Shown: positions 10,412 through 18,240, counted from the first letter of the stretch. The stretch is DNA of 64,000 nt from Litchfieldia salsa (GCF_900104555.1 NZ_FNJU01000010.1:43966-107965), one strand, 5' to 3'. The notes: generated by a model not told the origin, from the letters alone. Translations and numbers: made by a program.

Positions 10412-10516
10412 ATGAAAAACTTATCTTTTACACTCATCATACTCGTATACATCATTTGGGCTGTGATACTTTTTTTATACATGTATTACGAAGGGGTGTT
10501 TAAATTACTTGAGTAA
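10412..10516 (+). CDS. Possible 34-aa single-helix membrane peptide
   Basis: ATG to TAA encodes 34 residues, starting MKNLSFTLIILVYIIWAV and continuing hydrophobic to an acidic/aromatic end. It would form one transmembrane helix. It lies 41 nt after the response regulator gene and just before a terminator, so it could be the last gene of the regulatory operon. No convincing ribosome binding site is visible, which makes the call weak. No family recognised. Confidence 0.3.
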   Translation: MKNLSFTLIILVYIIWAVILFLYMYYEGVFKLLE

Positions 10517-10536
10517 TAGTTCATAGTCCTATTACT

Positions 10537-10571
10537 AAAAGCCACCTTTAACATTAGTTAAGGTGGCTTTT
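10537..10571. terminator. Bidirectional terminator between the yesN-like operon and the GH3 gene
   Basis: AAAAGCCACCTT and AAGGTGGCTTTT form a 12-bp stem with A-runs and T-runs on both sides, so it can stop transcription from both convergent units. Confidence 0.85.
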
Positions 10572-10610
10572 CATCGCCTTAATTTCCGGCTTACTTTATC
10601 TTTTCTACTT

Positions 10611-12881
10611 CTAGTAATCATTTACTCTTTCTACAATAATGTCTTCGTCTATTCTAAACGTTGTGGATTGTAGAATACTTTCAGAGGAAGTTCCTATATT
10701 TACTTTGTATCTACCTTTTTCCACTACCCATAATGACTTTTTTTCGTCAAATGATGCAAGATCATTTAAATTGAGAGTAAATTCAACTAATTGATGTTCC
10801 AATGGTTTCAATTCTTTTGTTTTCTCGAAAGCTTTAAGTTCTAGTAGTGGTTCTTCTAACTTCCCATTAGGACTCGTTAGGTATACTTGTACTACTTCTC
10901 TTCCTTTGACATCTCCTACATTTTTCACATTTAGATTTAGGTGTATGTTATTTTTCTTTTTTTCTACTTCTAGGTTTTCATAATGAAAGCTGGTATAAGA
11001 TAATCCATACCCAAACTCATATGCAGGCTTTACATCAAAAGTGGTATAGTAGCGATACCCTAAATAAAGATCTTCTTCATAAATAACCACTTTTGGATTA
11101 TCCTTTGGTGTACCTGGGAAGCTCTTTGCTGATGGGACATCATTGTATTTCATAGGGAATGTGGTAGAAAGTTTTCCTGATGGATTTACCTTCCCTGATA
11201 AGATATCGGCTACTGCATGCCCTGCCTCCTGCCCTGGCTGCCATGCTAATAGAATCGAGTCAACTTTTTCTCTCCAGCTTGCTACTTCGATAGGTCCACC
11301 AATGTTAAGAACTACAGTTACTTTTTTTCCTGCTTGATGATATGCTTCTGATACCGTTTCAATCATTGATTGTTCTTCATTAGTTAAAAGAAAGTCTCCC
11401 TTTTCATTCTCTCTATCTTCAAATTCTCCTGATATTCTACCTATCGTTATGATTCCAGAATCCGTGTCTTTCACTACATCTTGTAGTTCATTAGACGGAA
11501 TTGGCTTTTCAGGAATTCGTGGAGTAACTAATCCAAACTCAATTCCTAAAGGTCCTGGTTTACTTTTATACTCCGGTAGTTGTCTTAAGCTTAATACATA
11601 TGCCTTATAGCTGCTTAGAAGTCCTTGATGAAGCTTAAATCCCTGTTTCTCCAAACCTTCAGCTATAGAAACTGTATATTTTGCTTGTACAATCCCACTT
11701 CCAGTTCCACCTTTTATTGTTTCAATCTGTGTGTTACCAAACAATCCAATTTTTGCATTTTTATCGAGTGGTAAAGTTTTCTCGTCATTTTTTAATAAGA
11801 CCATTCCCTCTGAAGCAACCTTTCTTGCAACCTGTGCATGCTCTTCAAGATTCGGTTGATTGGAGTATTCATAGCCTTTGAAACTTGGGGTTTTTACCAC
11901 TGTTTTAAGAATATGCTTAATGTTTCGATCAAGAATTTCCTCATCAAGCAAGCCACTTTTCACAGCATGTATAAGCCTAGTAATATGTTTCTGTTCACCT
12001 GGCATAATCAGATCGTTTCCTGCTCGCATCTGTGCAATGGGATCCTTGCCAGCAAACCAGTCAGTCATCACAAAGCCATTAAAATTCCACTCTTTTCTTA
12101 ATATGGTTGTTAGCAACTCCTTATTTTCAGAAGCAGGTACGCCATTTATTTGATTATAGGCACTCATCACTGCCAAAGGCTTTGATTCCTTGACAGCTAT
12201 CTCGAAGCCTCTAAGATACAACTCCCTTAATGCTCTTTGTGACACGACAGTATCAATCTGCATTCTATTTGTTTCCTGATTATTTGCGACAAAATGCTTT
12301 AGTGTGGCACCAACCCCCTGAGATTGAACACCCTTTACATATGAAGCACCCATTTTCCCTGTAAGTAAGGGATCTTCGGAAAAATATTCAAAGTTTCTTC
12401 CACCTAAGGGATTCCGATGTAGGTTTAATGCTGGAGCGAGTAATATGTCAACTCCATATTCTTTCGCCTCATCGCCTATGGCTGACCCTACAGCTTCCAC
12501 CATTTCCGTATCCCAAGTAGAGGCTAGTAAAGTCTCAATAGGAAAAGCCGTTGTATAATATGTATTTGGAATACCTTCTCTAATTGGATTGATTCTTAAA
12601 CCAGCTGGGCCATCCGCGAAAATCAACGCAGGAATACCTAATCGTGGTATTGCATGGGTTACACCTACAGCCCCTTCGATCTCTGCTTTTGGAATTCCAA
12701 ACATTCCTGGCATACCACTGCCCACAACCATCTTCACCTTTTCTTCTAAAGTCATTGCCTTTATTACTTCATTTATTGAAGCCTTATCTGTTAACTGCGG
12801 AGGAAGTGATGCAAGAGCAGCTCTTTCACTGAGGTGTGGTAAAATAATAAAGACAACTATTAGAAAGACCTTTTTGAGCAT
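10611..12881 (-). CDS. Secreted glycoside hydrolase family 3 (beta-glucosidase/xylosidase type)
   Basis: 756 aa from the ATG at 12881, chosen because GGGGG precedes it by 12 nt and it opens with a good signal peptide (MLKKVFLIVVFIILP...ALA). A longer in-frame start at 12989 would hide that signal. The GH3 N-terminal barrel contains the nucleophile motif VMTDW with Asp274 and the family pattern NNQETNR. The C-terminal alpha/beta sandwich holds KNDEKTLPL. A fibronectin-III-like domain closes the protein (KNVGDVKGREVVQVY). GH3 enzymes release terminal sugars from oligosaccharides, so it fits as the exo-acting partner of the GH43 protein across the regulatory operon. Exact sugar specificity cannot be read from sequence alone. 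Confidence 0.92.
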   Translation of the reverse strand: MLKKVFLIVVFIILPHLSERAALASLPPQLTDKASINEVIKAMTLEEKVKMVVGSGMPGMFGIPKAEIEGAVGVTHAIPRLGIPALIFADGPAGLRINPIREGIPNTYYTTAFPIETLLASTWDTEMVEAVGSAIGDEAKEYGVDILLAPALNLHRNPLGGRNFEYFSEDPLLTGKMGASYVKGVQSQGVGATLKHFVANNQETNRMQIDTVVSQRALRELYLRGFEIAVKESKPLAVMSAYNQINGVPASENKELLTTILRKEWNFNGFVMTDWFAGKDPIAQMRAGNDLIMPGEQKHITRLIHAVKSGLLDEEILDRNIKHILKTVVKTPSFKGYEYSNQPNLEEHAQVARKVASEGMVLLKNDEKTLPLDKNAKIGLFGNTQIETIKGGTGSGIVQAKYTVSIAEGLEKQGFKLHQGLLSSYKAYVLSLRQLPEYKSKPGPLGIEFGLVTPRIPEKPIPSNELQDVVKDTDSGIITIGRISGEFEDRENEKGDFLLTNEEQSMIETVSEAYHQAGKKVTVVLNIGGPIEVASWREKVDSILLAWQPGQEAGHAVADILSGKVNPSGKLSTTFPMKYNDVPSAKSFPGTPKDNPKVVIYEEDLYLGYRYYTTFDVKPAYEFGYGLSYTSFHYENLEVEKKKNNIHLNLNVKNVGDVKGREVVQVYLTSPNGKLEEPLLELKAFEKTKELKPLEHQLVEFTLNLNDLASFDEKKSLWVVEKGRYKVNIGTSSESILQSTTFRIDEDIIVERVNDY

Positions 12882-12978
12882 AATACTATTTCTACCCCCT
12901 TCTATGTTTGATGAATCATCTATGTAATAATGTTTACTATTACTCGCATAAATACATATGAAGTTAAAAAATAAAAAA

Positions 12979-13001
12979 ATGCAGACCACTAGGATCTACA
13001 T
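12979..13001 (-). terminator. Probable terminator of the rnpB/SRP-like RNA transcript
   Basis: On the minus strand ATGTAGA...TCTGCAT forms an imperfect stem, followed directly by seven Ts and an AT-rich tail. It lies downstream of both RNA features on the same strand, with no other hairpin plus T-run except the base of the SRP-like stem itself. Confidence 0.55.
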
Positions 13002-13023
13002 TTACACAAAAATTAAAATATAA

Positions 13024-13100
13024 AAAGTCCACATGATTTAATTGCTTAGGGCTGCTGCATTCCTGCCCTGACCCACTTCGCAATTTCACCATTGGACTTT
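13024..13100 (-). ncRNA. SRP RNA domain IV-like hairpin (4.5S-type)
   Basis: The minus strand folds into one ~77-nt hairpin. The basal helix AAAGTCC/GGACTTT is followed by helix AATTGC/GCAATT. Then comes the asymmetric loop GAAGT/TAA, helix GGG/CCC with TCAGG opposite AGCAGC, and a 3-bp stem GCA/TGC capped by GGAA. The CAGG/AGCA symmetric loop plus GGAA tetraloop is the diagnostic Ffh-binding element of bacterial SRP RNA. The usual stem is TCC/GGA, so GCA/TGC is a compensated change. Bacillus normally has a longer SRP RNA gene (scr) near dnaX with an Alu domain; none is evident here. This may be an extra, short SRP RNA. Confidence 0.65.
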
Positions 13101-13188
13101 AATTGGATTAGTTGGATTTGCACCCACACAGAGGATAAATATCTCTGCCTTTCTATAAGTAACCCCATATGAATAAATATACTAAGTT

Positions 13189-13731
13189 AACACTCAAATC
13201 ATACAATCCTCATAAGCCGTGTTTTGTTCATCATGTGCTACATTCGGCTAGAAGCCTCGCACAAAATGGAGAATCATCTATCTCATGAATAGATTCATGG
13301 TGTCTTTTGGTTCAATTCCCGCCAGACACTTCCCCTACCAAATTTGGGTTTCTCGCTCGTGGGGTTTACCTCGTTCCACCTTCAAAGTTTCCTTTGAAGC
13401 TCCGTCACTGTGGCACTTTCAAGGTATTCGCACCATATCAAGAAAAGCTGAAGCGCCTTGCTCAGCCCCGACAAGCATAAGACGAGCCGGCTAGAAAGTT
13501 GCTTTTTAACCTTCTTGACGGATTGGCTTATGACCTCGAGGGGCTAGGCGCTGAAGCTAGACAATTTCTAGACTTAGGTTACTTTCCCTGCCGTCAATCC
13601 AGCATGAGCCAGATTGCCCTAGCTTACTGTTTCGCTAGGCACGAACACTACAGACATCTCAGCCTGTGCGAGCACGGACTTTCCTCACAGAATTAAATTC
13701 TGCGCGATTCTCTCTGGTGTATGATTATTCG
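13189..13731 (-). ncRNA. rnpB: RNase P RNA, bacillar type B, with a repeat inserted in P12
   Basis: The minus strand carries the conserved ribozyme segments in order: GAGGAAAGTCC, CTGAGATG, TAGTGTTCGTGCCTAGCGAA, AGTGCCACAGTGACG, GGTAAACCCC, GCGAGAAACCCAAATTTGG, GATAGATGATT and GAACAAAACACGGCTTA. The ends pair perfectly as P1 (AATCATACA with TGTATGATT). It makes the catalytic RNA of RNase P, which matures tRNA 5' ends. The length is about 540 nt against about 400 nt in B. subtilis. The excess is a ~124-nt repeat in the apical loop of P12 (13440-13563), a known variable arm. Ends are estimated to within a few nt. I know of rnpB near gpsB in B. subtilis, so this location is unusual. Confidence 0.93.
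13440..13563. repeat. Hairpin repeat family A, copy inside rnpB
   Basis: Runs from AAGAAAAGC to GCTAGACA and aligns along its whole length with 34024-34143, although the middle differs. Its two arms are mutually complementary (GAAGCGCC with GGCGCTG, and CTCAGCCCC with GGGGCTAG), so the transcribed element extends P12 as a long imperfect hairpin. Confidence 0.85.
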
Positions 13732-13753
13732 GTTGCTGTTAACTACATTTCTT

Positions 13754-13782
13754 ATATTACAACACATTAACTCAGAAGTCAA
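13754..13782 (-). promoter_or_regulatory. Sigma-A promoter of rnpB
   Basis: Minus strand TTGACT (13777-13782), 17-bp spacer, TAATAT (13754-13759). Predicted transcription start is near 13747, about 16 nt before the first base of the P1 helix. Confidence 0.75.
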
Positions 13783-13925
13783 ATTCTACGAAGTTATTAT
13801 TGGTTGGTAAATTTATATAATTCACTACTTTAAATCAAAAAAGAGAAAACACTATCATTTAACAACCTTAAATTAATGGATATTGGTAATGGAGGATAAA
13901 ACAAGATAAAAGAATTCATGCTGTC

Positions 13926-13954
13926 TTGCATAATTGAGATACAACAAGTAGATA
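13926..13954 (+). promoter_or_regulatory. Possible promoter of the Csp gene
   Basis: TTGCAT (13926-13931), 17-bp spacer and TAGATA (13949-13954), ~35 nt before the ATG. Both hexamers are only moderate matches. No clear CsoR/CueR-type dyad was seen. Confidence 0.35.
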
Positions 13955-13988
13955 ATTTAATAGAATTTAATGAAGAGGAGGTTTTAAA

Positions 13989-14333
13989 ATGGGTGTATTA
14001 TCTACATCTCCATCTAATATGGATTTTTGTATCGAGACTTGTGTAAAGTGTGCAAGAGCTTGTGAGGAATGTTCAACAGCATGCTTACAAGAGCCAGATG
14101 TACAAGCAAGAGTGAAATGTCTTCAAATGCTTACTGACTGTGCTGAAATGTGTTTACAATCGGTAGCTTTAATGTCACGTAACAGTTCATTCTCAGCTCA
14201 GCATTGTCAGCTTTGTGCAGCAATTTGTGAAGCTTGTGCTGTAGAATGTGAAAAATTTAAAGACGACCATTGTCAAGAATGTGCTAAGATCTGTCGTGAA
14301 TGTGCAGAGTCTTGCAGAAAAATGGCTTCTTAA
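13989..14333 (+). CDS. Four-helix-bundle copper storage protein, Csp/YhjQ type (DUF326)
   Basis: 114 aa with 19 cysteines, most spaced CxxxC or CxxC along helices (CIETCVKCARACEECSTAC; CQLCAAICEACAVEC; CQECAKICRECAESC). This is the pattern of cytosolic Csp3-type proteins, which load many Cu(I) ions on inward-facing thiols of a four-helix bundle. There is no signal peptide, so it is cytosolic. GAGGAGG precedes the ATG by 7 nt. It stands alone on the plus strand with its own terminator. Nearby YdhK, F510_1955-type and two-component genes support a copper or thiophilic-metal response context. Metal identity is inferred from the family. Confidence 0.88.
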   Translation: MGVLSTSPSNMDFCIETCVKCARACEECSTACLQEPDVQARVKCLQMLTDCAEMCLQSVALMSRNSSFSAQHCQLCAAICEACAVECEKFKDDHCQECAKICRECAESCRKMAS

Positions 14334-14346
14334 TTTCAAACGAACT

Positions 14347-14372
14347 AAAACCCCCAAAACGGGGGTTTTTAT
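14347..14372 (+). terminator. Terminator of the Csp gene
   Basis: AAAACCCCC, loop AAAAC, GGGGGTTTTT directly after the stop codon. The symmetric A/T flanks may also serve the convergent gene ending at 14391. Confidence 0.9.
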
Positions 14373-14390
14373 TTAGGATTAATACTATTC

Positions 14391-15563
14391 TTAGTTTTCC
14401 TTATTAATATTAATTGTATTTCCTTCTTTTGCAATTTGACTCCAGCTTTTCCCACCATCCTGTGATAAATAAATGAAACGTTCGAAGGTTGTGATAACAA
14501 TTTCCGAACTATTTTGTGGGTTTACTGAAATATAAGAGATTGCATCCTCATTACTTATATCTGGAAGGCTAATCATAGTCTTGTCTTTGGAGTCTAAGTC
14601 AATTTTTGTCAAGATTGACCCGTTATCAAATCCCCCAACAAAAAGAGTATTATCTTTTGTAAAATGAATTGCCGAGGTTGGTACATTAGGAACAATACTT
14701 TCAAACGTGTTACCATAATTATTAGATATATAAGCTCCTTGTTCTGTTCCAACTGCCACTATTTTTTCATTCTCTTGGTGAACAGCTATTGATGCTGCCT
14801 GTCCTTCTAAGCCTTTCATCTCACTCTTTGTCCATGTTTTAGTATCATCCACTGTGAAATACAGACCCGTATCTTCCATTCTGCTATTTGGTTGTTGATT
14901 TAATACATATATTGCATGTGAGTAGTAACCTACAGCCATGCCATGAAAATCGACTTCTTTATATAAATCTAAGATATCAAGATTTTTTCCGAGGTCGTTA
15001 CTTTTCACAATCCCAAAAGGATTTCCAAGCTTCGATCCTACTGCCGGATGACCGCTACTATAAAATCCTTCATCAACCATCGAAAACCCCATATAATCGT
15101 GCTGTTCCCCTTCAGGTTTCCTCCACACTCCATCTGAGAATTCTCTTAATCCATCATGAGCAGGAACAAAAAAAGACATTCCATCATTTGTATGGCCAAT
15201 CCCATGAATGTGCATCAATTCCATCCCACTCGCTATTTTACTATCCTCTTTATTTAATGAAATAAAGCCCAGAATAATCGTGCTCACTAATGTGATTGTA
15301 CTTAGCCATTTGAAAATTGTAGAGGTCTTTTGTAATTGAAACTTCGCTTTTCCTTTTACTATTTTTAATCTTTTTGTAGTATATATTAGATATATAACCG
15401 ACATGAGAAAAACAAGGGAAGAAGCTATCAATCCCCATTGAATAAACTTATCAAAAACTAAAGCCTCTTGTTGATGCTCTTCTGCTGTTCCATGAGCTAA
15501 TACATTTATCTGTAATCCATATAAAATTGTTGCTAACAATGGAATTGTCTTTAGCTTTTTCAT
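14391..15563 (-). CDS. F510_1955-type BNR-repeat (sortilin-like propeller) exported membrane protein
   Basis: 390 aa from the ATG at 15563, preceded by AAGGTGG and opening with a signal-like sequence (MKKLKTIPLLATILYGL...). Two further hydrophobic segments follow (about residues 43-64 and 89-105), then an ~280-residue extracytoplasmic beta-propeller-like domain. Its repeated motifs resemble BNR/sortilin repeats: GLYFTVDDTKTWTKS, GAYISNNYGNTFES and FIYLSQDGGKSWSQ. A HIHGIGHTNDG motif starts the propeller. Families of this kind are annotated as F510_1955 glycosylhydrolases, although hydrolase activity is unproven. It lies 116 nt downstream of a kinase gene, perhaps in the same operon. Its function is not established; a metal-associated envelope role is inferred only from neighbours. 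Confidence 0.75.
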   Translation of the reverse strand: MKKLKTIPLLATILYGLQINVLAHGTAEEHQQEALVFDKFIQWGLIASSLVFLMSVIYLIYTTKRLKIVKGKAKFQLQKTSTIFKWLSTITLVSTIILGFISLNKEDSKIASGMELMHIHGIGHTNDGMSFFVPAHDGLREFSDGVWRKPEGEQHDYMGFSMVDEGFYSSGHPAVGSKLGNPFGIVKSNDLGKNLDILDLYKEVDFHGMAVGYYSHAIYVLNQQPNSRMEDTGLYFTVDDTKTWTKSEMKGLEGQAASIAVHQENEKIVAVGTEQGAYISNNYGNTFESIVPNVPTSAIHFTKDNTLFVGGFDNGSILTKIDLDSKDKTMISLPDISNEDAISYISVNPQNSSEIVITTFERFIYLSQDGGKSWSQIAKEGNTININKEN

Positions 15564-15679
15564 TTTTACCACCTTATCTAGCTTAATTGGGCTAAAATTT
15601 CCCCGACATTCAAACACTAACCACTCTATTTAGTATACTTACAACAAAATTTATATTTAAACATAAATAATTATACCTT

Positions 15680-17053
15680 CTATTTCCTCTCTATATAAGG
15701 AAATAAGACTGTCACAGTTGTTCCTTTTTTTAATTCACTAATTATTTGCACTTCCCCATGGTGTGCATCAACTAACGCCTTTACAATGGAAAGCCCAATC
15801 CCAATCCCACCTGTTTGTCTATCTCGAGACTTGTCTCCTCTAAAAAATCTCTCATAAAGATATGGGAGGTCTTCATCGCCAATCCCAACTCCTTCATCCT
15901 TCACAACAAAACCAACGAACTGATTTTGCTTGACGATTGAAATACTAACACTTTTCCCAGATGATGTATATTGAAAAGCATTGTTGATGATGTTCGTTAA
16001 TATTTGTATGATTCGATCTTTATCCCCAAAAATCCAGTGTTCGTCTAAGGGTTCTATGACCTTAAGATTAACAGCTTTTTCATAGAATAAAGGATCAAAC
16101 TGATTTTTTATATGAGTAAGAATTTTCCAAAGTTCTATATCCGTTTTTTGAAGCTTAATTTGTGGATTTTCAGCTGCAAGGAGATTCTCCATTTCATTAA
16201 CTAGACGTACTAAGCGCATTAATTCATTATGACTTTGTTGCAATCTATTAGGTGTAGGCTCCCAGATTCCATCCTGATACGCTTCAATTTGACTTCTTAA
16301 AGTGGCAAGTGGTGTTCGAAGTTCATGTGCGAGATCAGCCGTGAAACGTTTCCTAAGTATCTCTTCTTTAGAAAGAGATTCGGCAAGATCATTAAAAGAC
16401 TCGGCTAGGGGTACCATTTCCTCGGTTAAAATCTCTATAGGCATACGAATGTCCCTTTTATGATTTTGTAATTCACGAACCACTCTGGTTAATTGGGTAA
16501 AGCCGTCTGTTAATCGTTTTGAAAATAGCATACTAAATAGACTTGAAAGAATGAGTATAATCATAGCCGCTCCAAAGATATACTGCTTGATTGTATTAAA
16601 AAAGGTGGATTCTGCTCCATAGAGCCCTTTAGGATAATAAACTTTTGTTGTACCAATATTACGGTTATCTAGCTTGATATCATACGTGCCAGTTTGATAC
16701 TCACTTGCTAGCCCCTCCCCAGCTGGTCCCATTCGCTCCATCATTCCAAGCATATTAGTTGTATCTACAAGTAGTTCTCCTTCACCATTGTAAATTTGAT
16801 AAAATAAACGATTTGTCATAGCTTGCTGATGCAACAAACTTGTTACTTCAATACTTAAATAATTTCCAGTCTCTTTATATTCCTTGATCACTTCTTCATT
16901 AATTAATTTTATATCTCCCTCTCTGTCCTCTTGTAAATACTCAGTAAAATGTTCTTCAAATCCCCACAGGATTGAAAAGCTTGTTAGAAATATTGCGCAA
17001 AGTGATAAGACTATGAAATAGAATAGAACTTTAGAACGCAGTGTCCGGAGCAT
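15680..17053 (-). CDS. Two-component sensor histidine kinase (BaeS/CssS-like)
   Basis: 457 aa from the ATG at 17053, with GGAGG 8 nt upstream; a longer start would sit inside the regulator gene. Transmembrane segments at ~10-32 and ~160-182 flank an extracytoplasmic region of ~125 residues containing a Met-rich stretch (MLGMMERMGP). HAMP, HisKA with His243 in AHELRTPL, and HATPase boxes (NIINNAFQY, DEGVGIGDEDLP, GGIGIGLSIVK) follow. It overlaps its response regulator by 23 nt. The methionine cluster on the sensor side could suit a soft metal, but that is speculation. Confidence 0.92.
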   Translation of the reverse strand: MLRTLRSKVLFYFIVLSLCAIFLTSFSILWGFEEHFTEYLQEDREGDIKLINEEVIKEYKETGNYLSIEVTSLLHQQAMTNRLFYQIYNGEGELLVDTTNMLGMMERMGPAGEGLASEYQTGTYDIKLDNRNIGTTKVYYPKGLYGAESTFFNTIKQYIFGAAMIILILSSLFSMLFSKRLTDGFTQLTRVVRELQNHKRDIRMPIEILTEEMVPLAESFNDLAESLSKEEILRKRFTADLAHELRTPLATLRSQIEAYQDGIWEPTPNRLQQSHNELMRLVRLVNEMENLLAAENPQIKLQKTDIELWKILTHIKNQFDPLFYEKAVNLKVIEPLDEHWIFGDKDRIIQILTNIINNAFQYTSSGKSVSISIVKQNQFVGFVVKDEGVGIGDEDLPYLYERFFRGDKSRDRQTGGIGIGLSIVKALVDAHHGEVQIISELKKGTTVTVLFPYIERK

Positions 17054-17744
17054 CTGCTTTTCCTCCAAACTTATATCCCATACCAAATACAGTCAGAATG
17101 TATATAGGATCGCGAGAATTTTCTTCAATTTTCCTACGTAAGTTCTTAATATGTGTATCGATGCTTCGTTCATAACCTTCAAAATAAGCTCCATCTTCCT
17201 GACACTTTTCTAATAGATCCGCCCGACTATACACTCTACCCGGATATGCAGCCATTGAAATTAAAATTTTATATTCAATGGGAGTTAATGAGACTACTTG
17301 CCCTCTCAATACTACTTCTTTTTTAACAGTGTCAATTATCAACTTTTTGTCATTAAACAACATCTGATTTGCTGACTCTATTTTCTTTGCCCTTCGTAGT
17401 AATGCCTGCGCTCGTATAACTACTTCTCTTGGGCTAAATGGCTTTTTAATATAATCGTCAGCTCCCAGCACAATTCCATTAATTAAATCTTCTTCAGATG
17501 ATTTTGCTGTAAGCATCATAATAGGAACGTCACTTTCCTTCCTAATTAGTCGGCATACTTCTTCTCCAGTTATATCAGGTAACATTAAGTCTAAAATAAC
17601 GATGCTGGGTTTATGTTCATTTACCTTTTTAAGTGCATCAATACCATTTAAAGAGGTAACGATTTCCCAACCCTCTTTTTTAAAGTAAGCTTCGAGAACC
17701 TCTAAAATCATTTTTTCATCATCAACCAGTAGGATTTTCGGCAT
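17031..17744 (-). CDS. OmpR/PhoB-family response regulator
   Basis: 237 aa. Receiver domain with Asp8/Asp9, phospho-acceptor Asp52 in ILDLMLP, Thr in MLTAK and Lys in IKKPF. The C-terminal winged helix has the family hallmarks SLTPIEYKIL, YSRADLLEKC, RSIDTHIKNLRRKIE and TVFGMGYKF. It is the first gene of the operon with the kinase. Three 11-bp direct repeats lie 59 bp upstream of its start, toward the divergent small-protein gene, and are its likely target (inference). Confidence 0.95.
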   Translation of the reverse strand: MPKILLVDDEKMILEVLEAYFKKEGWEIVTSLNGIDALKKVNEHKPSIVILDLMLPDITGEEVCRLIRKESDVPIMMLTAKSSEEDLINGIVLGADDYIKKPFSPREVVIRAQALLRRAKKIESANQMLFNDKKLIIDTVKKEVVLRGQVVSLTPIEYKILISMAAYPGRVYSRADLLEKCQEDGAYFEGYERSIDTHIKNLRRKIEENSRDPIYILTVFGMGYKFGGKADAPDTAF

Positions 17745-17802
17745 TTTCCCCCACCCCTTTAGTAGTTATTTTACCATCTAATAATTTCAAAAGAGAAATC
17801 TT

Positions 17803-17835
17803 CACAACTTCCACATAAGTTCTCCATAAGAACTT
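17803..17835 (+). promoter_or_regulatory. Candidate response-regulator binding site: three 11-bp direct repeats
   Basis: CACAACTTCCA, CATAAGTTCTC and CATAAGAACTT follow one another with exact 11-bp spacing in the divergent spacer between the OmpR-type regulator and the small exported protein. OmpR-family proteins bind tandem repeats of this period. The array ends about where a -35 for the plus-strand gene would be (weak -10 TAAAAT at 17854-17859). Confidence 0.5.
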
Positions 17836-17879
17836 CATTATTGAAGAATAAGATAAAATCAAGAAAGGAGATGTTCGAA

Positions 17880-18116
17880 TTGAAAAAATTAGTTGTAGGG
17901 ATTTTAAGTTTAGGTGTTATTTTAGGAGCAGGAACATTTACGTATGCGCAAGGAAATGGAGAGGGCTTATTAAACTTTGGTCAGATGAAGCCGTATATGG
18001 AGGAAATGCATCCTGATTTATCAACAAAAGAACTTAAAGAAATGTTTAACTCTTGCCATGGAAGTGGTGGAATGATGGAAAATACTAACGCAGATAGCAT
18101 GATGAATAATCTATAG
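17880..18116 (+). CDS. Small exported protein with Met/His-containing C-terminus
   Basis: 78 aa from TTG at 17880. That start is chosen because AAAGGAG lies 9 nt upstream and it gives a clean signal peptide (KKLVVGILSLGVILGAGTFTYAQ). The mature part (~55 residues) contains NFGQMKPYMEEMHP, LSTKELKEMFNSCHG and a Met/Asn-rich end (GGMMENTNADSMMNN). One Cys, two His and many Met suggest a possible soft-metal ligand set, though no family is firmly recognised. It is divergent from a response regulator, with an 11-bp direct-repeat array between them, so two-component control is likely. Confidence 0.7.
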   Translation: MKKLVVGILSLGVILGAGTFTYAQGNGEGLLNFGQMKPYMEEMHPDLSTKELKEMFNSCHGSGGMMENTNADSMMNNL

Positions 18117-18240
18117 GGTTGAGTTTCCAAGATGATGGCTGGATTTGGGTTTGGCACGATGAGTATTGACTGCAAGGTTGGATTCCACCATCTCTCGTAT
18201 TAATTATGTAATAATACTGGTCTTAACTTCTTTGGAAATT

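Noticed and set aside
10611-12989. Upstream start of the GH3 gene at 12989
   Set aside because: It would add 36 residues ahead of a clear signal peptide and has no RBS.
13285-13696. Two plus-strand ORFs (69 and 65 aa) at 13285-13494 and 13499-13696
   Set aside because: They lie antisense inside rnpB and its insert, and have no RBS or recognisable protein features.
18117-18240. Continuation or frameshifted tail of the small exported protein
   Set aside because: The upstream frame ends naturally after the Met/Asn-rich tail, and the following text shows no extended frame with similar composition.
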